DNA of 64,000 nucleotides, from positions 1 through 64,000 of the forward strand of contig MPNJ01000022.1 in assembly GCA_002238965.1 (NCBI GenBank), written 5' to 3'. The stretch is from Nitrospinae bacterium bin107. GTDB lineage: Bacteria > UBA8248. Below are positions 6,954 through 15,853 of the stretch, piece by piece. Each line of letters starts with the position of its first letter. The first letter of the stretch is position 1. The notes under the pieces were generated by a model. It was not told where the DNA came from and made no database searches. It saw only the letters and a program-made list of their open reading frames with translations. A program made the translations under genes and the position numbers.

Positions 6954-7724
6954 TTACGGGTAGACTTCCTTCTCCAGCACCGAGATTTCATGACCGGGCA
7001 GGATGTATTCCTCCTTCGTGGCGCGCTCGATGCACTTATGGATGGAATCCATCGCGTCGCGCATGTTCGACATCTGGCCGGCGGGAACGCGGCGCTCGAG
7101 GCCTTCGTTGATCTGGATGACGTCGGCGGCGATGACGTAGGTGCCCACGCGCGTCTCGACGGCGACCGAGCAGTGCCCCGGCGTGTGGCCCGGCGTGTGG
7201 AAGTAGGTGACGCCCGGCACGATCTCGGTATTGTCCTTCCAGATCGGCTCGAAGATGATGCCCTGCTGCGCGATCACCGGCCAGCGGGTGTTGGGGTGGA
7301 TCGGCGCGTCGTAGGGTTTCGCCTGCAGCGCGACCGGGCACATGGAGTATTGAAGCTCCTCCGCCCACACGTATTTAACCGCGTTGGTGAACAGGTCGCA
7401 GTTCTGGGAGTGATCCCAGTGGAGGTGCGTGAGGATGAGGATGTCCACATCCTCGGGCTTCCAGCCCGCGCCTTCGAGCTGCTCGCGCACGCCCTGGCCG
7501 GGTTCCCGGCTCGCGGGCCAGGGGGCGCCGCCGCGCTCGGGGTCCAGGAAACTGGTGTCGACCACGACCTTCACGTCCTTGCCGTCGTGGTCCTTCGCCC
7601 CCTCGATCATGTAGATGAACGAGGGAATCTCCAGTTTCGTCCCGAAGTTCGTCCAATACACCATATTGGAGTAATCCGTGTGAATGGTGCCGCAGTTCAG
7701 CGGACGGATGGTGAGCTCTGACAT
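6954..7724 (-). CDS. metallo-beta-lactamase-fold hydrolase (AHL-lactonase-like)
   Basis: The 256-residue protein shows the complete metallo-beta-lactamase metal set: HLHWDH at 100-105, His180 in TPGHTPGH, Asp201 in AADVI and His245 in LPGHE. Overall length and the LTHLHWDHSQN context match the AiiA-like N-acyl homoserine lactonase group, a family that opens lactones or cleaves other esters. It lies between the selenoprotein-like AhpD gene and the CMD-like gene in the same direction, with gaps of 54 and 122 bases. No signal peptide, so cytoplasmic. Quorum quenching should not be assumed; the operon of flavoenzymes suggests a lactone or thioester intermediate. Confidence 0.85.
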   Translation of the reverse strand: MSELTIRPLNCGTIHTDYSNMVYWTNFGTKLEIPSFIYMIEGAKDHDGKDVKVVVDTSFLDPERGGAPWPASREPGQGVREQLEGAGWKPEDVDILILTHLHWDHSQNCDLFTNAVKYVWAEELQYSMCPVALQAKPYDAPIHPNTRWPVIAQQGIIFEPIWKDNTEIVPGVTYFHTPGHTPGHCSVAVETRVGTYVIAADVIQINEGLERRVPAGQMSNMRDAMDSIHKCIERATKEEYILPGHEISVLEKEVYP

Positions 7725-7846
7725 GGAATCTCTTCCTTTCTGCTTTGTTTCGCGGCCTGGGCGCGCCGCAAATGAACGGTGGCAAACTTTTTTGCCTGAT
7801 AATCACCGGCCCGGACTTGCTCGGCCGGCAAACGGATATATGTCTT

Positions 7847-8446
7847 TTAAGCCCGAGCGGTTCGGGAGAAGCGCACCACCTCCATCAACTCGTCCGGGCC
7901 TTCGGGTTCGACGGCATCGAGGCCGAGCGCCAGGTTCAGCCGGTTGCTCATGTTCCGGTACGAGACGGAACCGATGATGTCCAGCACGTTCTCATCACTG
8001 AAGCCCCCCTCGCGCAGCGCGTCCAGGTCCGCCTCGCTCATCGCGTAGTGGTCGAACGTGAGTTTTTCGGCGAAGGCGAGCATCGCCTTGTCCGCATCGT
8101 CGAGAACCGGGGAATTGTCCCTGTCCGTCACCACGGTGGCCACGTCGGCCAGCGTTACGTCGTCGCCGCTTTCAGCACGGAAAGCCTGGCCATGGTTCAT
8201 CGTTCAGCCATAGCACCCGCCGATGGTGGCCACGTAGTAGGAGATCAGTTCCTCGCGCCTCCCGCCCAGCGTCGAATTCCCGCCGTGGACGGCCATGTTC
8301 ATCGTCTGGCGTCCGTTCAGGACCTGGGGCCTGCGCGCCATCGTGAGCAGCAGCTTGGGCACGGCGCCCCGTTTCGCCCGGATGCCCTCGAGTATGCCGC
8401 GCGCGGGCTCCTGGGCGTCATTCAGCCTTAATGGGGATATCCACAT
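7847..8446 (-). CDS. AhpD-like peroxidase-related selenoprotein with in-frame UGA (Sec81)
   Basis: Read through one UGA (bases 8206-8204) this is a 199-residue protein of the peroxidase-related AhpD group. The N-terminal part runs MWISPLRLNDAQEPARG to IGGCYG, the C-terminal part TMNHGQAFRAE to NRLNLALGLDAVEP; both are in one frame and join as one family member. The UGA falls at the second Cys of the AhpD CxxC...H redox motif: Cys78-Tyr79-Gly80-UGA81-Thr-Met-Asn-His85. A SECIS-like hairpin follows at the right distance. Selenocysteine would make it a CxxU thiol peroxidase or reductase. Start ATG 8446 follows GGAG, 24 bases after the flavoenzyme stop codon. Read as two ORFs, the downstream one would start at ATG 8200 and the product would lack the redox motif. 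A disabling nonsense mutation is less likely because both halves are well kept. Confidence 0.85.
8165..8190 (-). promoter_or_regulatory. bacterial SECIS-like hairpin after the UGA codon
   Basis: On the minus strand, 14-39 bases after the UGA, the RNA can fold as GCC, two bulged bases AG, GCUUUC, loop CGUGCU, GAAAGC, GGC. That gives a 6-bp upper stem, a 3-bp lower stem and a 5'-side bulge, with G as the second loop base. A bacterial SECIS needs a stem-loop starting within roughly 16-37 bases of the UGA with a G in the first two loop positions; this one meets that rule, and the bulge recalls that of E. coli fdhF. It lies inside the coding frame, as in other bacteria. Confidence 0.75.
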
Positions 8447-8470
8447 TCTCCGTTCTCCTCGAAACCGATG

Positions 8471-9526
8471 TTATTCGCTTGAACTCGCCGCGCGCTCTTC
8501 GGCGAACGCGGGCATCACCTCTTTCGCAAACCGCTCTATCGACTGAATCGCCTCGTCCTGGGCGATGCCGCGCAGCACGAAGATCATGATGTGATTCACC
8601 TGGAACTCCGTCTGGAGGCGCTTGAGATCGGCGATCACCTTCTCCGGCGGGCCGATGACGCCGCCCCCCTCGATGACCTGGCGGATGTCGACGTCGTAGC
8701 TCCAGTTGCGCTTGAGGGCTTCTTTCTCCTCGAGCGGCATCTCGATGGAATTCACCGCGCTGCGGTAGGAGAGATACCACGATTCCGAGGGTTCGATCTG
8801 CCGCCAGGCATGCTCGGGGTCGTCGCACACGTGGACGTGGTGCGCCATGAGGGCGGGATAAACACTCGGGTCGCCGCCCCGGTTGCGCACGGTTTCGTTG
8901 AACAACTCCATCTTCTCCAGATACACCTCAGGCCCCTTGAAGGTGCCCGACGCCATGATGTTGTACCCCCTCTGGCCGGCGAAGACGTAGGTTTCGGGAC
9001 TCGTGCCGGCCAGCCAGATGGGAGGACGCGGCTTCTGGATGGGTTTCGGGAAAATCTCCGCGTCGATGCAGCTGTAATGCTTCCCGTGGAAGGTGAGGCA
9101 TTCCCCCTCCAGCAGGCGGGTCAAGACCTCGAGGCCCTCCTGCATCTTCTCTCTGCTCTCGGAGGGGGAGATGTTGAAGCCCTGGAATTCCTTGGGCTGG
9201 GAGCCCCTGCCGACGCCCAGTTCCAGACGTCCCCCGCTCAGCACGTCGACCAGGGCGGCCTGTTCGGCCAGGCGCACCGGATTGTGGAACGGCATGATGC
9301 AGATGGCGGTGCCGATTCTGATCTTTTTGGTTCTCTGCGCGATGGCGAGCGCGACCATCAGGGCGTCGGGGCACATGCCCACGCGGGAGAAGTGGTGCTC
9401 GGCCAGGAACACGGCTTCATAGCCGAGCTCGTCGGCCACCTCGCATTGTTCGATCAACTGGTCGAACTCGTGCTTGTAGCTTTCGCCCTCCTGACAGGCA
9501 GGAATGTAGAAAAGCGAGAATTTCAT
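8471..9526 (-). CDS. LLM-class flavin-dependent oxidoreductase (copy 1)
   Basis: The 351-residue protein is a bacterial-luciferase-like (LLM) TIM-barrel flavoenzyme: AEHHFSRVGMCPDAL, RIGTAICIMPFHNPVRLAEQAA, SGGRLELGVGRGSQPKEFQGF and PPIWLAGTSPETY are the standard blocks. Such enzymes use reduced FMN or F420 to oxygenate or reduce substrates such as alkanesulfonates or aldehydes. It is closely similar to the copy at 11050-12120 (same motif strings throughout) and differs from the smaller LLM at 10021. It lies 24 bases upstream of the AhpD-like selenoprotein gene and probably shares its mRNA. Cofactor and substrate cannot be read from sequence. Confidence 0.88.
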   Translation of the reverse strand: MKFSLFYIPACQEGESYKHEFDQLIEQCEVADELGYEAVFLAEHHFSRVGMCPDALMVALAIAQRTKKIRIGTAICIMPFHNPVRLAEQAALVDVLSGGRLELGVGRGSQPKEFQGFNISPSESREKMQEGLEVLTRLLEGECLTFHGKHYSCIDAEIFPKPIQKPRPPIWLAGTSPETYVFAGQRGYNIMASGTFKGPEVYLEKMELFNETVRNRGGDPSVYPALMAHHVHVCDDPEHAWRQIEPSESWYLSYRSAVNSIEMPLEEKEALKRNWSYDVDIRQVIEGGGVIGPPEKVIADLKRLQTEFQVNHIMIFVLRGIAQDEAIQSIERFAKEVMPAFAEERAASSSE

Positions 9527-9573
9527 CTATCAGGTCTCCGTCCCGTACATGGCAATCCGGTGCGCAGGGCTTC

Positions 9574-9972
9574 TTACGCACCCATCGTGAACACCTTGTC
9601 CGCCCGGATGCGGTAGATGACGCGCACCTGTCCCGCCTGGCGGTTCGGATAGCTGTCCACGCCCAGATACTTGTTCGCCAGGGCGTCGATATGCTCTTCC
9701 GCCCCGTTTTCGGTAATCTCCACCACCGTGCCCTGAATCCCCACCCACCTGTAGGCGTTTTCGGGGTCGACGATGGCGATGGAAACCTTGGACCTCGCGC
9801 GCATGTTGAGGTCCTTCAGTCGGCCTTTGGCCGAATTCACCTCGATGATGTCGCCGTTGGTGCCGAACCATACGGGAGAGACCTGGGGAGATCCGTCCTT
9901 GTTCTGGGTGCCCAGGTACAGGAGGGCCTTTGTGTCGAGAATGCCGGCATGAGAATCGGGTATCAGCGCCAT
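9574..9972 (-). CDS. PPOX-class split-barrel flavin/F420-binding protein
   Basis: The 132-residue protein matches the pyridoxamine 5'-phosphate oxidase-like split barrel: LYLGTQNKDGSPQVSPVWF, GRLKDLNMRARSKVSIAIVDPENAYRWVGIQGTVVEI. Members bind FMN, F420 or haem and act as dimers. Its position between two LLM flavoenzymes suggests flavin or F420 reduction or a related redox step for them, but this is an inference from neighbourhood. Gaps of about 47 bases on both sides fit one operon. Confidence 0.82.
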   Translation of the reverse strand: MALIPDSHAGILDTKALLYLGTQNKDGSPQVSPVWFGTNGDIIEVNSAKGRLKDLNMRARSKVSIAIVDPENAYRWVGIQGTVVEITENGAEEHIDALANKYLGVDSYPNRQAGQVRVIYRIRADKVFTMGA

Positions 9973-10020
9973 GTTGGGTTCCTTTTATGAATAAGGCGGT
10001 CGATTACGCCCCGGATGCGG

Positions 10021-11001
10021 TCATACGCACCTGGGCAAAACCTCTTCGGTGAACATTTTGAGAGATTCGTCGAAATCCTGGTTCGGGGGGTCGATCATGA
10101 TGCTCTTGACGCCGTAGGACTCGATCTCCTGGATGCGGTCGACGCATTCCCCGGGCGTTCCCGTGATGGTGAAGCGGTCCAGGATGTAGTCGGTAATGAG
10201 CGGCACGTGCTTGGGATCCCGCCAGTTGCTCACGTCGAAGTTGTCCAGAAGGTGTTTGATTTCGGGCTTGTACGGGTCGGGCACCGAGTCGAGCGTCATG
10301 CGGAAGTTGTGGTGCGCCCGGTTCGCCACCCGCGCCCGCACCTTCTCGCGAGCGCGCACGCTGTCGGTATCCACCGAGACGACCGCGCCGAATATGATGT
10401 CCATCTCGCCCAGAGAGGAGTCGCGGTTCGCCATCCCCTCGTTCAGGTACTTCATCACCCAGTCCACCGTCTCCTGGTAGACGCCCGAACCCACGATGAC
10501 GCCGTCCGCGACCTCGGCCGACATGGAGAGCGTCCGGGGACCCTCGGCGGAGGTGTAGATGGGGATATCCCGCTCACACCACATGTTCACGTGCACGCCC
10601 TCGGCGTATTCCACCGTCTCGCCGCGCGTGAACGCGCGAACCGCCGCTATGGATTCGCGCATCCGCGCGAGCCGGGCCATCTTCTTGCCCAGCGTATAGA
10701 CGGGCGTATCGCCCGAGCCGATGCCGAACAGCACCCGGCCGCCCGATAGTTCATCGAGCGTGGCGATGGCGCTCGCTGCGACGCTGTCGTCGTGCAGGAC
10801 CGGGTTCGTCACGCCGGGGCCGATTTTCACATGCGAGGTATTCTCGATCGCCAGGGCGAGCGCGATGTTGTGATCCCGGCAGGTGAGGTGGCTCTCCGCT
10901 ATCCACACCTGCTCGAAACCGTTGTCCTCGGCGTATTTCGAGCGCTCCGCCACGACCCGGATGTCATCCGGCACCAGATGCAAACTAAAGCTCATACCCA
11001 C
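10021..11001 (-). CDS. LLM-class flavin-dependent oxidoreductase, F420-type (copy 2)
   Basis: The 326-residue LLM protein has the layout of methylenetetrahydromethanopterin-reductase-like, F420-using members: GFEQVWIAESHLTCRDHNIALALAI, VKIGPGVTNPVLHDD, LDELSGGRVLFGIGSGDTP, and a C-terminal TGTPGECVDRIQEIESYGV block. It is clearly distinct from copies 1 and 3 at 8471 and 11050. It sits between copy 3 and the PPOX gene in one minus-strand run. Whether this organism makes F420 is not shown by the window, so FMN use remains possible. Confidence 0.85.
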   Translation of the reverse strand: MGMSFSLHLVPDDIRVVAERSKYAEDNGFEQVWIAESHLTCRDHNIALALAIENTSHVKIGPGVTNPVLHDDSVAASAIATLDELSGGRVLFGIGSGDTPVYTLGKKMARLARMRESIAAVRAFTRGETVEYAEGVHVNMWCERDIPIYTSAEGPRTLSMSAEVADGVIVGSGVYQETVDWVMKYLNEGMANRDSSLGEMDIIFGAVVSVDTDSVRAREKVRARVANRAHHNFRMTLDSVPDPYKPEIKHLLDNFDVSNWRDPKHVPLITDYILDRFTITGTPGECVDRIQEIESYGVKSIMIDPPNQDFDESLKMFTEEVLPRCV

Positions 11002-11049
11002 GACAAAGCGCCTCCTGATTTTTAAGACAAGAAAGAAACCTTCAAGGCT

Positions 11050-12120
11050 TCAAGGCTGACTGCCACCTGTGCCGACGGGCGCGGTGGCGTTCACCAGCGG
11101 CATGACGTCACTGGCGAAGCTCTCTATCGAGCGCATCACCGCGGCGTGGTCCGGCCCGCGCCAGGGCGCCAGGATAACGTGATTGACCCCGTAATCATCG
11201 CGCAGCCTGCAGATATCCTCCGCCACGGCCCCCGGATCGGCAATGATGCCGCCGCCCCTGACAATCTCGGCGACGTCCAGCTCATAACTCCAGTTGCGCT
11301 TCAGGTGCTTCGCCTCATCCTCGGGCATTTCCACCTCGTTCATCTTCGCCCGGTAGCGCAGGTACTCGCCCTCGCCCTCCACCGTGAGGTCGAAGCATTC
11401 CTTCGCATCCGCCGCATCGCAGACGTGGATGTGGTGAACCAGGGGTCTGTCGATTCCGGCGGGGTCGCCGCCCGATTTCCTGATGGCGTCCTCGTAAAGC
11501 CCGAACTTTTGCTTATAAACCTCAGGCCCCGTGAAGCCGGCCGAGGCCATCACCTTGAAGCCGTTCTCGCCCGCATAAGTGTAGGTTTCGGGGCTCGTTC
11601 CCGCCAGCCAGATGGGCGGGCGCGGCCTTTGGAGGGGCTTGGGGAAGATTTCCACGTCCGCGCACTGGTGATGCCGGCCCTCGAACGTCACCTTCTGCCC
11701 TTCGAGAAGGCGGGAGAGAATGTGGAGACCTTCTTTTAAGCGCTCGCGGCTTTCCGACGGCTTCGCGCCGAAACCCTGGAACTCCTTGGGCTGGGAGCCG
11801 CGCCCGATGCCCAGCTCCAGCCTGCCGCCGCTCAGGAGATCTACCATGGCGGCCTGCTCGGCCAGCCTTATGGGATCGTGAAACGACATGATGGAAATGG
11901 CCGTGCCCACGTGGATTTTTTTCGTCTTTTGCGCCACCGCGGCGCAGATGAGGAGGGGGTCGGGGATCATCCCGACGCGTGAGAAGTGATGCTCGGCGTA
12001 CCAGACGCACGAGTAACCCAACTCGTCCGCCAGAATGCTCTCTTCGAGCATATCCTCATGGACCTGCGCCTCGGTCATATCTTCGGGACGATACAGGATA
12101 TAAAATAAGGAAAAATCCAT
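11050..12120 (-). CDS. LLM-class flavin-dependent oxidoreductase (copy 3)
   Basis: This 356-residue LLM protein is a paralogue of copy 1: AEHHFSRVGM, LAEQAAMVDLLSGGRLELG, GRGSQPKEFQGF and RPPIWLAGTSPETY are shared almost word for word. It is the first gene of the minus-strand cluster that ends at 6522. The ATG at 12120 is preceded by a weak ribosome-binding site (GAGGGTTTTTTGA region). A small serine/glycine-rich C-terminal tail (NATAPVGTGGSQP) has no obvious function. Role as for copy 1; the two may act on different substrates of one pathway. Confidence 0.87.
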   Translation of the reverse strand: MDFSLFYILYRPEDMTEAQVHEDMLEESILADELGYSCVWYAEHHFSRVGMIPDPLLICAAVAQKTKKIHVGTAISIMSFHDPIRLAEQAAMVDLLSGGRLELGIGRGSQPKEFQGFGAKPSESRERLKEGLHILSRLLEGQKVTFEGRHHQCADVEIFPKPLQRPRPPIWLAGTSPETYTYAGENGFKVMASAGFTGPEVYKQKFGLYEDAIRKSGGDPAGIDRPLVHHIHVCDAADAKECFDLTVEGEGEYLRYRAKMNEVEMPEDEAKHLKRNWSYELDVAEIVRGGGIIADPGAVAEDICRLRDDYGVNHVILAPWRGPDHAAVMRSIESFASDVMPLVNATAPVGTGGSQP

Positions 12121-12384
12121 TCAAAAAACCCTCAAATCCGGCGCGCCGAAGCCGTGGTTGACGGCTCCATTCAAAAGTCGAAGGGGCATTCGACACATGC
12201 TGATGAAACGAGCCTATGAGATTTCCCGTACTCAAGGTTGGCGGTTATAATGCCGATATAATCGCAGCGGCGTCAAGGTTCAGCGCCATGTTTGCGGATT
12301 TCTCGCGATGAGCCGTTCACGTCTTCGAGTGTCGCTTTCAGCCTCATCTCGCCTGGCGTAAAAACTTCTTTTCTCGGGGTTATT

Positions 12385-13143
12385 TTGAGTCCTCTGGTCT
12401 ATATTCTGGTTTTTTGCGCCGCATTCGTCGGCTCGGGCCTCAAGGCGGTGGGCGGATTCGGCTTCGCCACCCTCACGACGCCCACCGTGGCCATTTTCTG
12501 GGACGTGCCGACGGCCATCGCCGTCATCTCCATCCCCACCCTGTGCACGAGCCTCATGAACGCCTGGCGAACGCGCGCGGCCGTCCACGAGGGCTTGCGG
12601 CCCTTCGTTCCCTTCTTTTCGATGAGTCTGGTGGGCCTTGCCGTCGGGCTGACGATTCTCCTGAATACCGATCCACGCCTGATGAAATTCATCCTGGGCG
12701 CTTTTTTGATCTGCCAGATCGTCTGGCAATGGCGGCAGACCGAAAAACCGGCGCCCGAGGAATCTCTCAAGCGTTCGCTTGGCATGGGCGCGGTCGCAGG
12801 CCTCATGCTAGGGACCATCAACATCCCCTCCCACGTCATCGCCTCCTACTTAACGGGGATGAAAATCTCGAAAGAGCGCTATCTCTTCGTGCTGAGCGCG
12901 AGCCAGGTGGTGCTCCGGGTCGCGGCCATCGCCTCCATCGCGGCGGCGGGCTACATCGGCGAAACGGCCCTGTGGCTCATCCTCGTGCTGACGACGCCCG
13001 TGCTGCTCGGATTCTTTGTGGGCACGAAGATATACAACATTTTTACGGATCAGCTGTTCTTCCGTATCGTCACGATCATTCTGTTCGTCATGGGCGCTCT
13101 TCTCGTGGTGATGAATTTTGAGGGCATCTATGCTTTTTTCTGA
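12385..13143 (+). CDS. TauE/SafE-family membrane exporter
   Basis: The 252-residue protein is hydrophobic throughout, with about eight membrane segments, and the family-typical duplicated GxxxKxxGGFGFATLTTP and SLGMGAVAGLMLGTINIPSHVIASY segments. TauE/SafE proteins export sulfite or sulfoacetate or carry other organic anions across the inner membrane. TTG 12385 is chosen because the first membrane helix begins right after it; a longer TTG start at 12292 would add 31 polar residues. It lies just before a TauB/SsuB-like ABC ATPase and after three LLM flavoenzymes, so a link with sulfonate use is possible. Confidence 0.78.
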   Translation: MSPLVYILVFCAAFVGSGLKAVGGFGFATLTTPTVAIFWDVPTAIAVISIPTLCTSLMNAWRTRAAVHEGLRPFVPFFSMSLVGLAVGLTILLNTDPRLMKFILGAFLICQIVWQWRQTEKPAPEESLKRSLGMGAVAGLMLGTINIPSHVIASYLTGMKISKERYLFVLSASQVVLRVAAIASIAAAGYIGETALWLILVLTTPVLLGFFVGTKIYNIFTDQLFFRIVTIILFVMGALLVVMNFEGIYAFF

Positions 13144-13275
13144 TTTCCGCGAATCGAATTGCGGAGCCTGACGGAATTGACGGGTGCGGATCATCTGCGT
13201 TATTTTTCGGGGTCATAGCGAAAAACAAAAAGACGAAATCACGTTCTATCAGATATCTCATAAGGACCGAATAAC

Positions 13276-14028
<753 letters not shown>

Positions 14029-14055
14029 CGCCACTCCCCACCGGAATTACAAAAA

Positions 14056-14085
14056 AAGGCCGGCCCCCGCGAGGGAGCCGGCCTT
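14056..14085. terminator. bidirectional terminator between ABC ATPase and permease genes
   Basis: AAGGCCGGC and GCCGGCCTT make a 9-bp stem with a 12-base loop. An A-run precedes it and TATCTTTT follows it, so it can stop transcripts from both the plus-strand ATPase gene and the minus-strand permease gene. Confidence 0.85.
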
Positions 14086-14110
14086 ATCTTTTGCCTTTGG
14101 GTTTTATCGG

Positions 14111-14977
14111 TTACTGGCGCTGTCCGCCGACCTCTTCCATCATGCCCCACTTGACGACGGTCACTTTTTCAAATTTCTCGAAGATGAACTTCTCCATCAC
14201 GAAGCCGACCAGGGCGATGGCCGCGATTCCCACCAGCATGAATGCGGTGTCCAGGTCTTCGCGGCTGTCGAAGATGGCGTAGCCCAAACCCCAGTCGCTC
14301 GCGGCCACCATCTCGCCTGCGATGCCGGCGCGCCATGCGCGCGCGAGGCCGATGCGGATGCCCGAGAGGATGAAGGGCAGCGAACCGGGGAAAATGACCT
14401 TCCAGAACAGGGTCATCCCCTCGGCGTTCATCGACTGCGCCGCCCGTATCCAGATGGGATTGATGGTCTTCACCCCCGTCCAGGTGGAGGATATGGCCGG
14501 AAGCGCCGCGGCGAACGCGGTGATGAATATCATGGTCGTGTTGCCGAGGCCGAACCACAAGACGAGAATCGGGCTCCAGGCCAGTGCCGGAATGGGCAGG
14601 AGCATGCTCAGGATGGGGATCATGAACTTCTCGAACCAGCCGATGCGGCCCATCGCGATGCCGATGGCTATCCCCACGAAGCCGGCGATGAGCATTCCTA
14701 TCATGATCCGCCAGGCGGTGTGGTAGGAGTGCACGCACAAGACGCACGTGGTCTCACCGGACTTCAGGAAGGTGACCTCGTAGAAGCGGTGGACAATGGG
14801 AAATACGCGCGGGAACAGAGCGGGTTCATTCACGTACCAGGCGATGCACTCCCATATGACGAGCACCGCGATGAAGCTCGGGACGTTGTCCTTGAGCCAC
14901 ATCCAGACTCTTTCCTGCTTGGTGTATTCGTCAGGTAGTTTTACTTCATCCCTTCTGACTTCACTCGCCGTCGCCAT
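14111..14977 (-). CDS. ABC transporter permease (SsuC/TauC/NrtB-like)
   Basis: The 288-residue inner-membrane permease has about six helices and the binding-protein-dependent permease EAA-type loop (WIRAAQSMNAEGMTLFWKVIFPGSLPFILSGIRIGLARAW). This is the family of nitrate, sulfonate and taurine importers. The start at 14977 follows GGGAGG at good distance; an upstream ATG frame would lack it. It faces the ABC ATPase gene at 13276 convergently. The two presumably form one transporter, but the periplasmic substrate-binding protein is not in the neighbourhood. Confidence 0.85.
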   Translation of the reverse strand: MATASEVRRDEVKLPDEYTKQERVWMWLKDNVPSFIAVLVIWECIAWYVNEPALFPRVFPIVHRFYEVTFLKSGETTCVLCVHSYHTAWRIMIGMLIAGFVGIAIGIAMGRIGWFEKFMIPILSMLLPIPALAWSPILVLWFGLGNTTMIFITAFAAALPAISSTWTGVKTINPIWIRAAQSMNAEGMTLFWKVIFPGSLPFILSGIRIGLARAWRAGIAGEMVAASDWGLGYAIFDSREDLDTAFMLVGIAAIALVGFVMEKFIFEKFEKVTVVKWGMMEEVGGQRQ

Positions 14978-15350
14978 CAACAGCCTCCCAAATGATACGA
15001 ATTTCAAAATAATTCATATACAATGAGTCCATAGCCGAAGCCATGGGATTATCCCGTCTGTTCTGTGTGGTTCATTGCGGCTCAGGTCCGAATTTCGGGC
15101 ATTCTTGCAAAAATAGGATATCAAGTCAAAATCTTCGGGCAAAATTTACGAGTTTTCCGTGTTGCGGAATCAGGCGCGCGAAAACCGCCTTATCCCCGCA
15201 ATTTCTGACACTCCCCCCCTCACCGGGGATTGACGCGATCGGTTTTCTTGCACTTTAGTCAATCTCCGCTTTATGGGGGCTGCGGAAAAACCCCTCAGAA
15301 GAAGCGCTACATTTCACTCCCACCGACCTCCCTCGTCGGAAGCAACCCCT
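14978..15350. repeat. intergenic region with a repeat relic (copy D, 15273-15310)
   Basis: No gene is seen. The part next to the permease is AT-rich and should hold its promoter. At 15273-15310 the string GGGGGCTGCGGAAAAACCCC followed by TCAGAAGAAGCGC resembles 20606-20640 (ATTGTTGAAAAAACCC then ACAGAAGAAACGCGC), so it looks like an eroded end of the same TTGTTGA-type repeat family. The remainder holds nothing I can name. Confidence 0.5.
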
Positions 15351-15785
15351 TTATTCGGAGCCTTTTTCGGAAATCTCGCGAAATCGCGCGGCCACGCTCT
15401 CGTCAGCGCCATCGCCGATGTACGCGCCATAAGAGGAATCATCCTCGGGGACTCCCTCGATCTGCCAGGCCGTATCCTTCGCCACGATGAAAATGACGTC
15501 CTCATCATCGGTGGCCACCATGCTGTGGAGCGAATTGGCCGGTATGTGGATGATGCCCCCCGCGCCGACCGTTTTCCGCTCGCCGTCGATCATCGCCTTC
15601 AGGCTGCCCTGCTGCACGAGGATGAACTGCTCATTCGCATGGCGATGGGGTCTGCTGCCCGTGCCCGCCGGCTTGTTGATGATGCCGAATATGACGCGCT
15701 CGCCATCCACCCACACACCCTCGGAAGTGCTGTAGCTCGCCCCCGCCAGTCTTTGCTCCATCGTTTCGGGTTCGTAAAAAGGCAT
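15351..15785 (-). CDS. single-domain cupin protein
   Basis: The 144-residue product has one cupin barrel: motif 1 GTGSRPHRHANEQFILVQQG near residues 41-60 with metal-binding His-His and Glu, and motif 2 HIPANSLHSMVA with the late His. Cupins of this size serve as dioxygenases, isomerases or ligand-binding proteins. It lies 68 bases downstream of the AstE-like gene and in the same direction, so it is probably third in the operon starting with the oxidoreductase at 17877. It shares general fold with the two-cupin protein at 18125, which is transcribed the other way. Confidence 0.78.
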   Translation of the reverse strand: MPFYEPETMEQRLAGASYSTSEGVWVDGERVIFGIINKPAGTGSRPHRHANEQFILVQQGSLKAMIDGERKTVGAGGIIHIPANSLHSMVATDDEDVIFIVAKDTAWQIEGVPEDDSSYGAYIGDGADESVAARFREISEKGSE

Positions 15786-15853
15786 TTTCTTGCGTTTCCT
15801 CCAAATCTGTCCTTCAAAGGCCCATAGATAAAATCGCGCTTATGCGCGGTTTG

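Noticed and set aside
6183-7721. Long plus-strand open frame opposite the MBL-fold and CMD genes
   Set aside because: Antisense to genes with clear motifs (HLHWDH), crosses a strong terminator, and shows His/Arg-rich low-complexity translation.
7847-8446. Interpretation as a nonsense-mutated pseudogene or two separate genes
   Set aside because: Both parts are in one frame and fit one family, the UGA is at the Cys site and a SECIS-like hairpin follows. No other disabling change is seen. Kept as selenoprotein.
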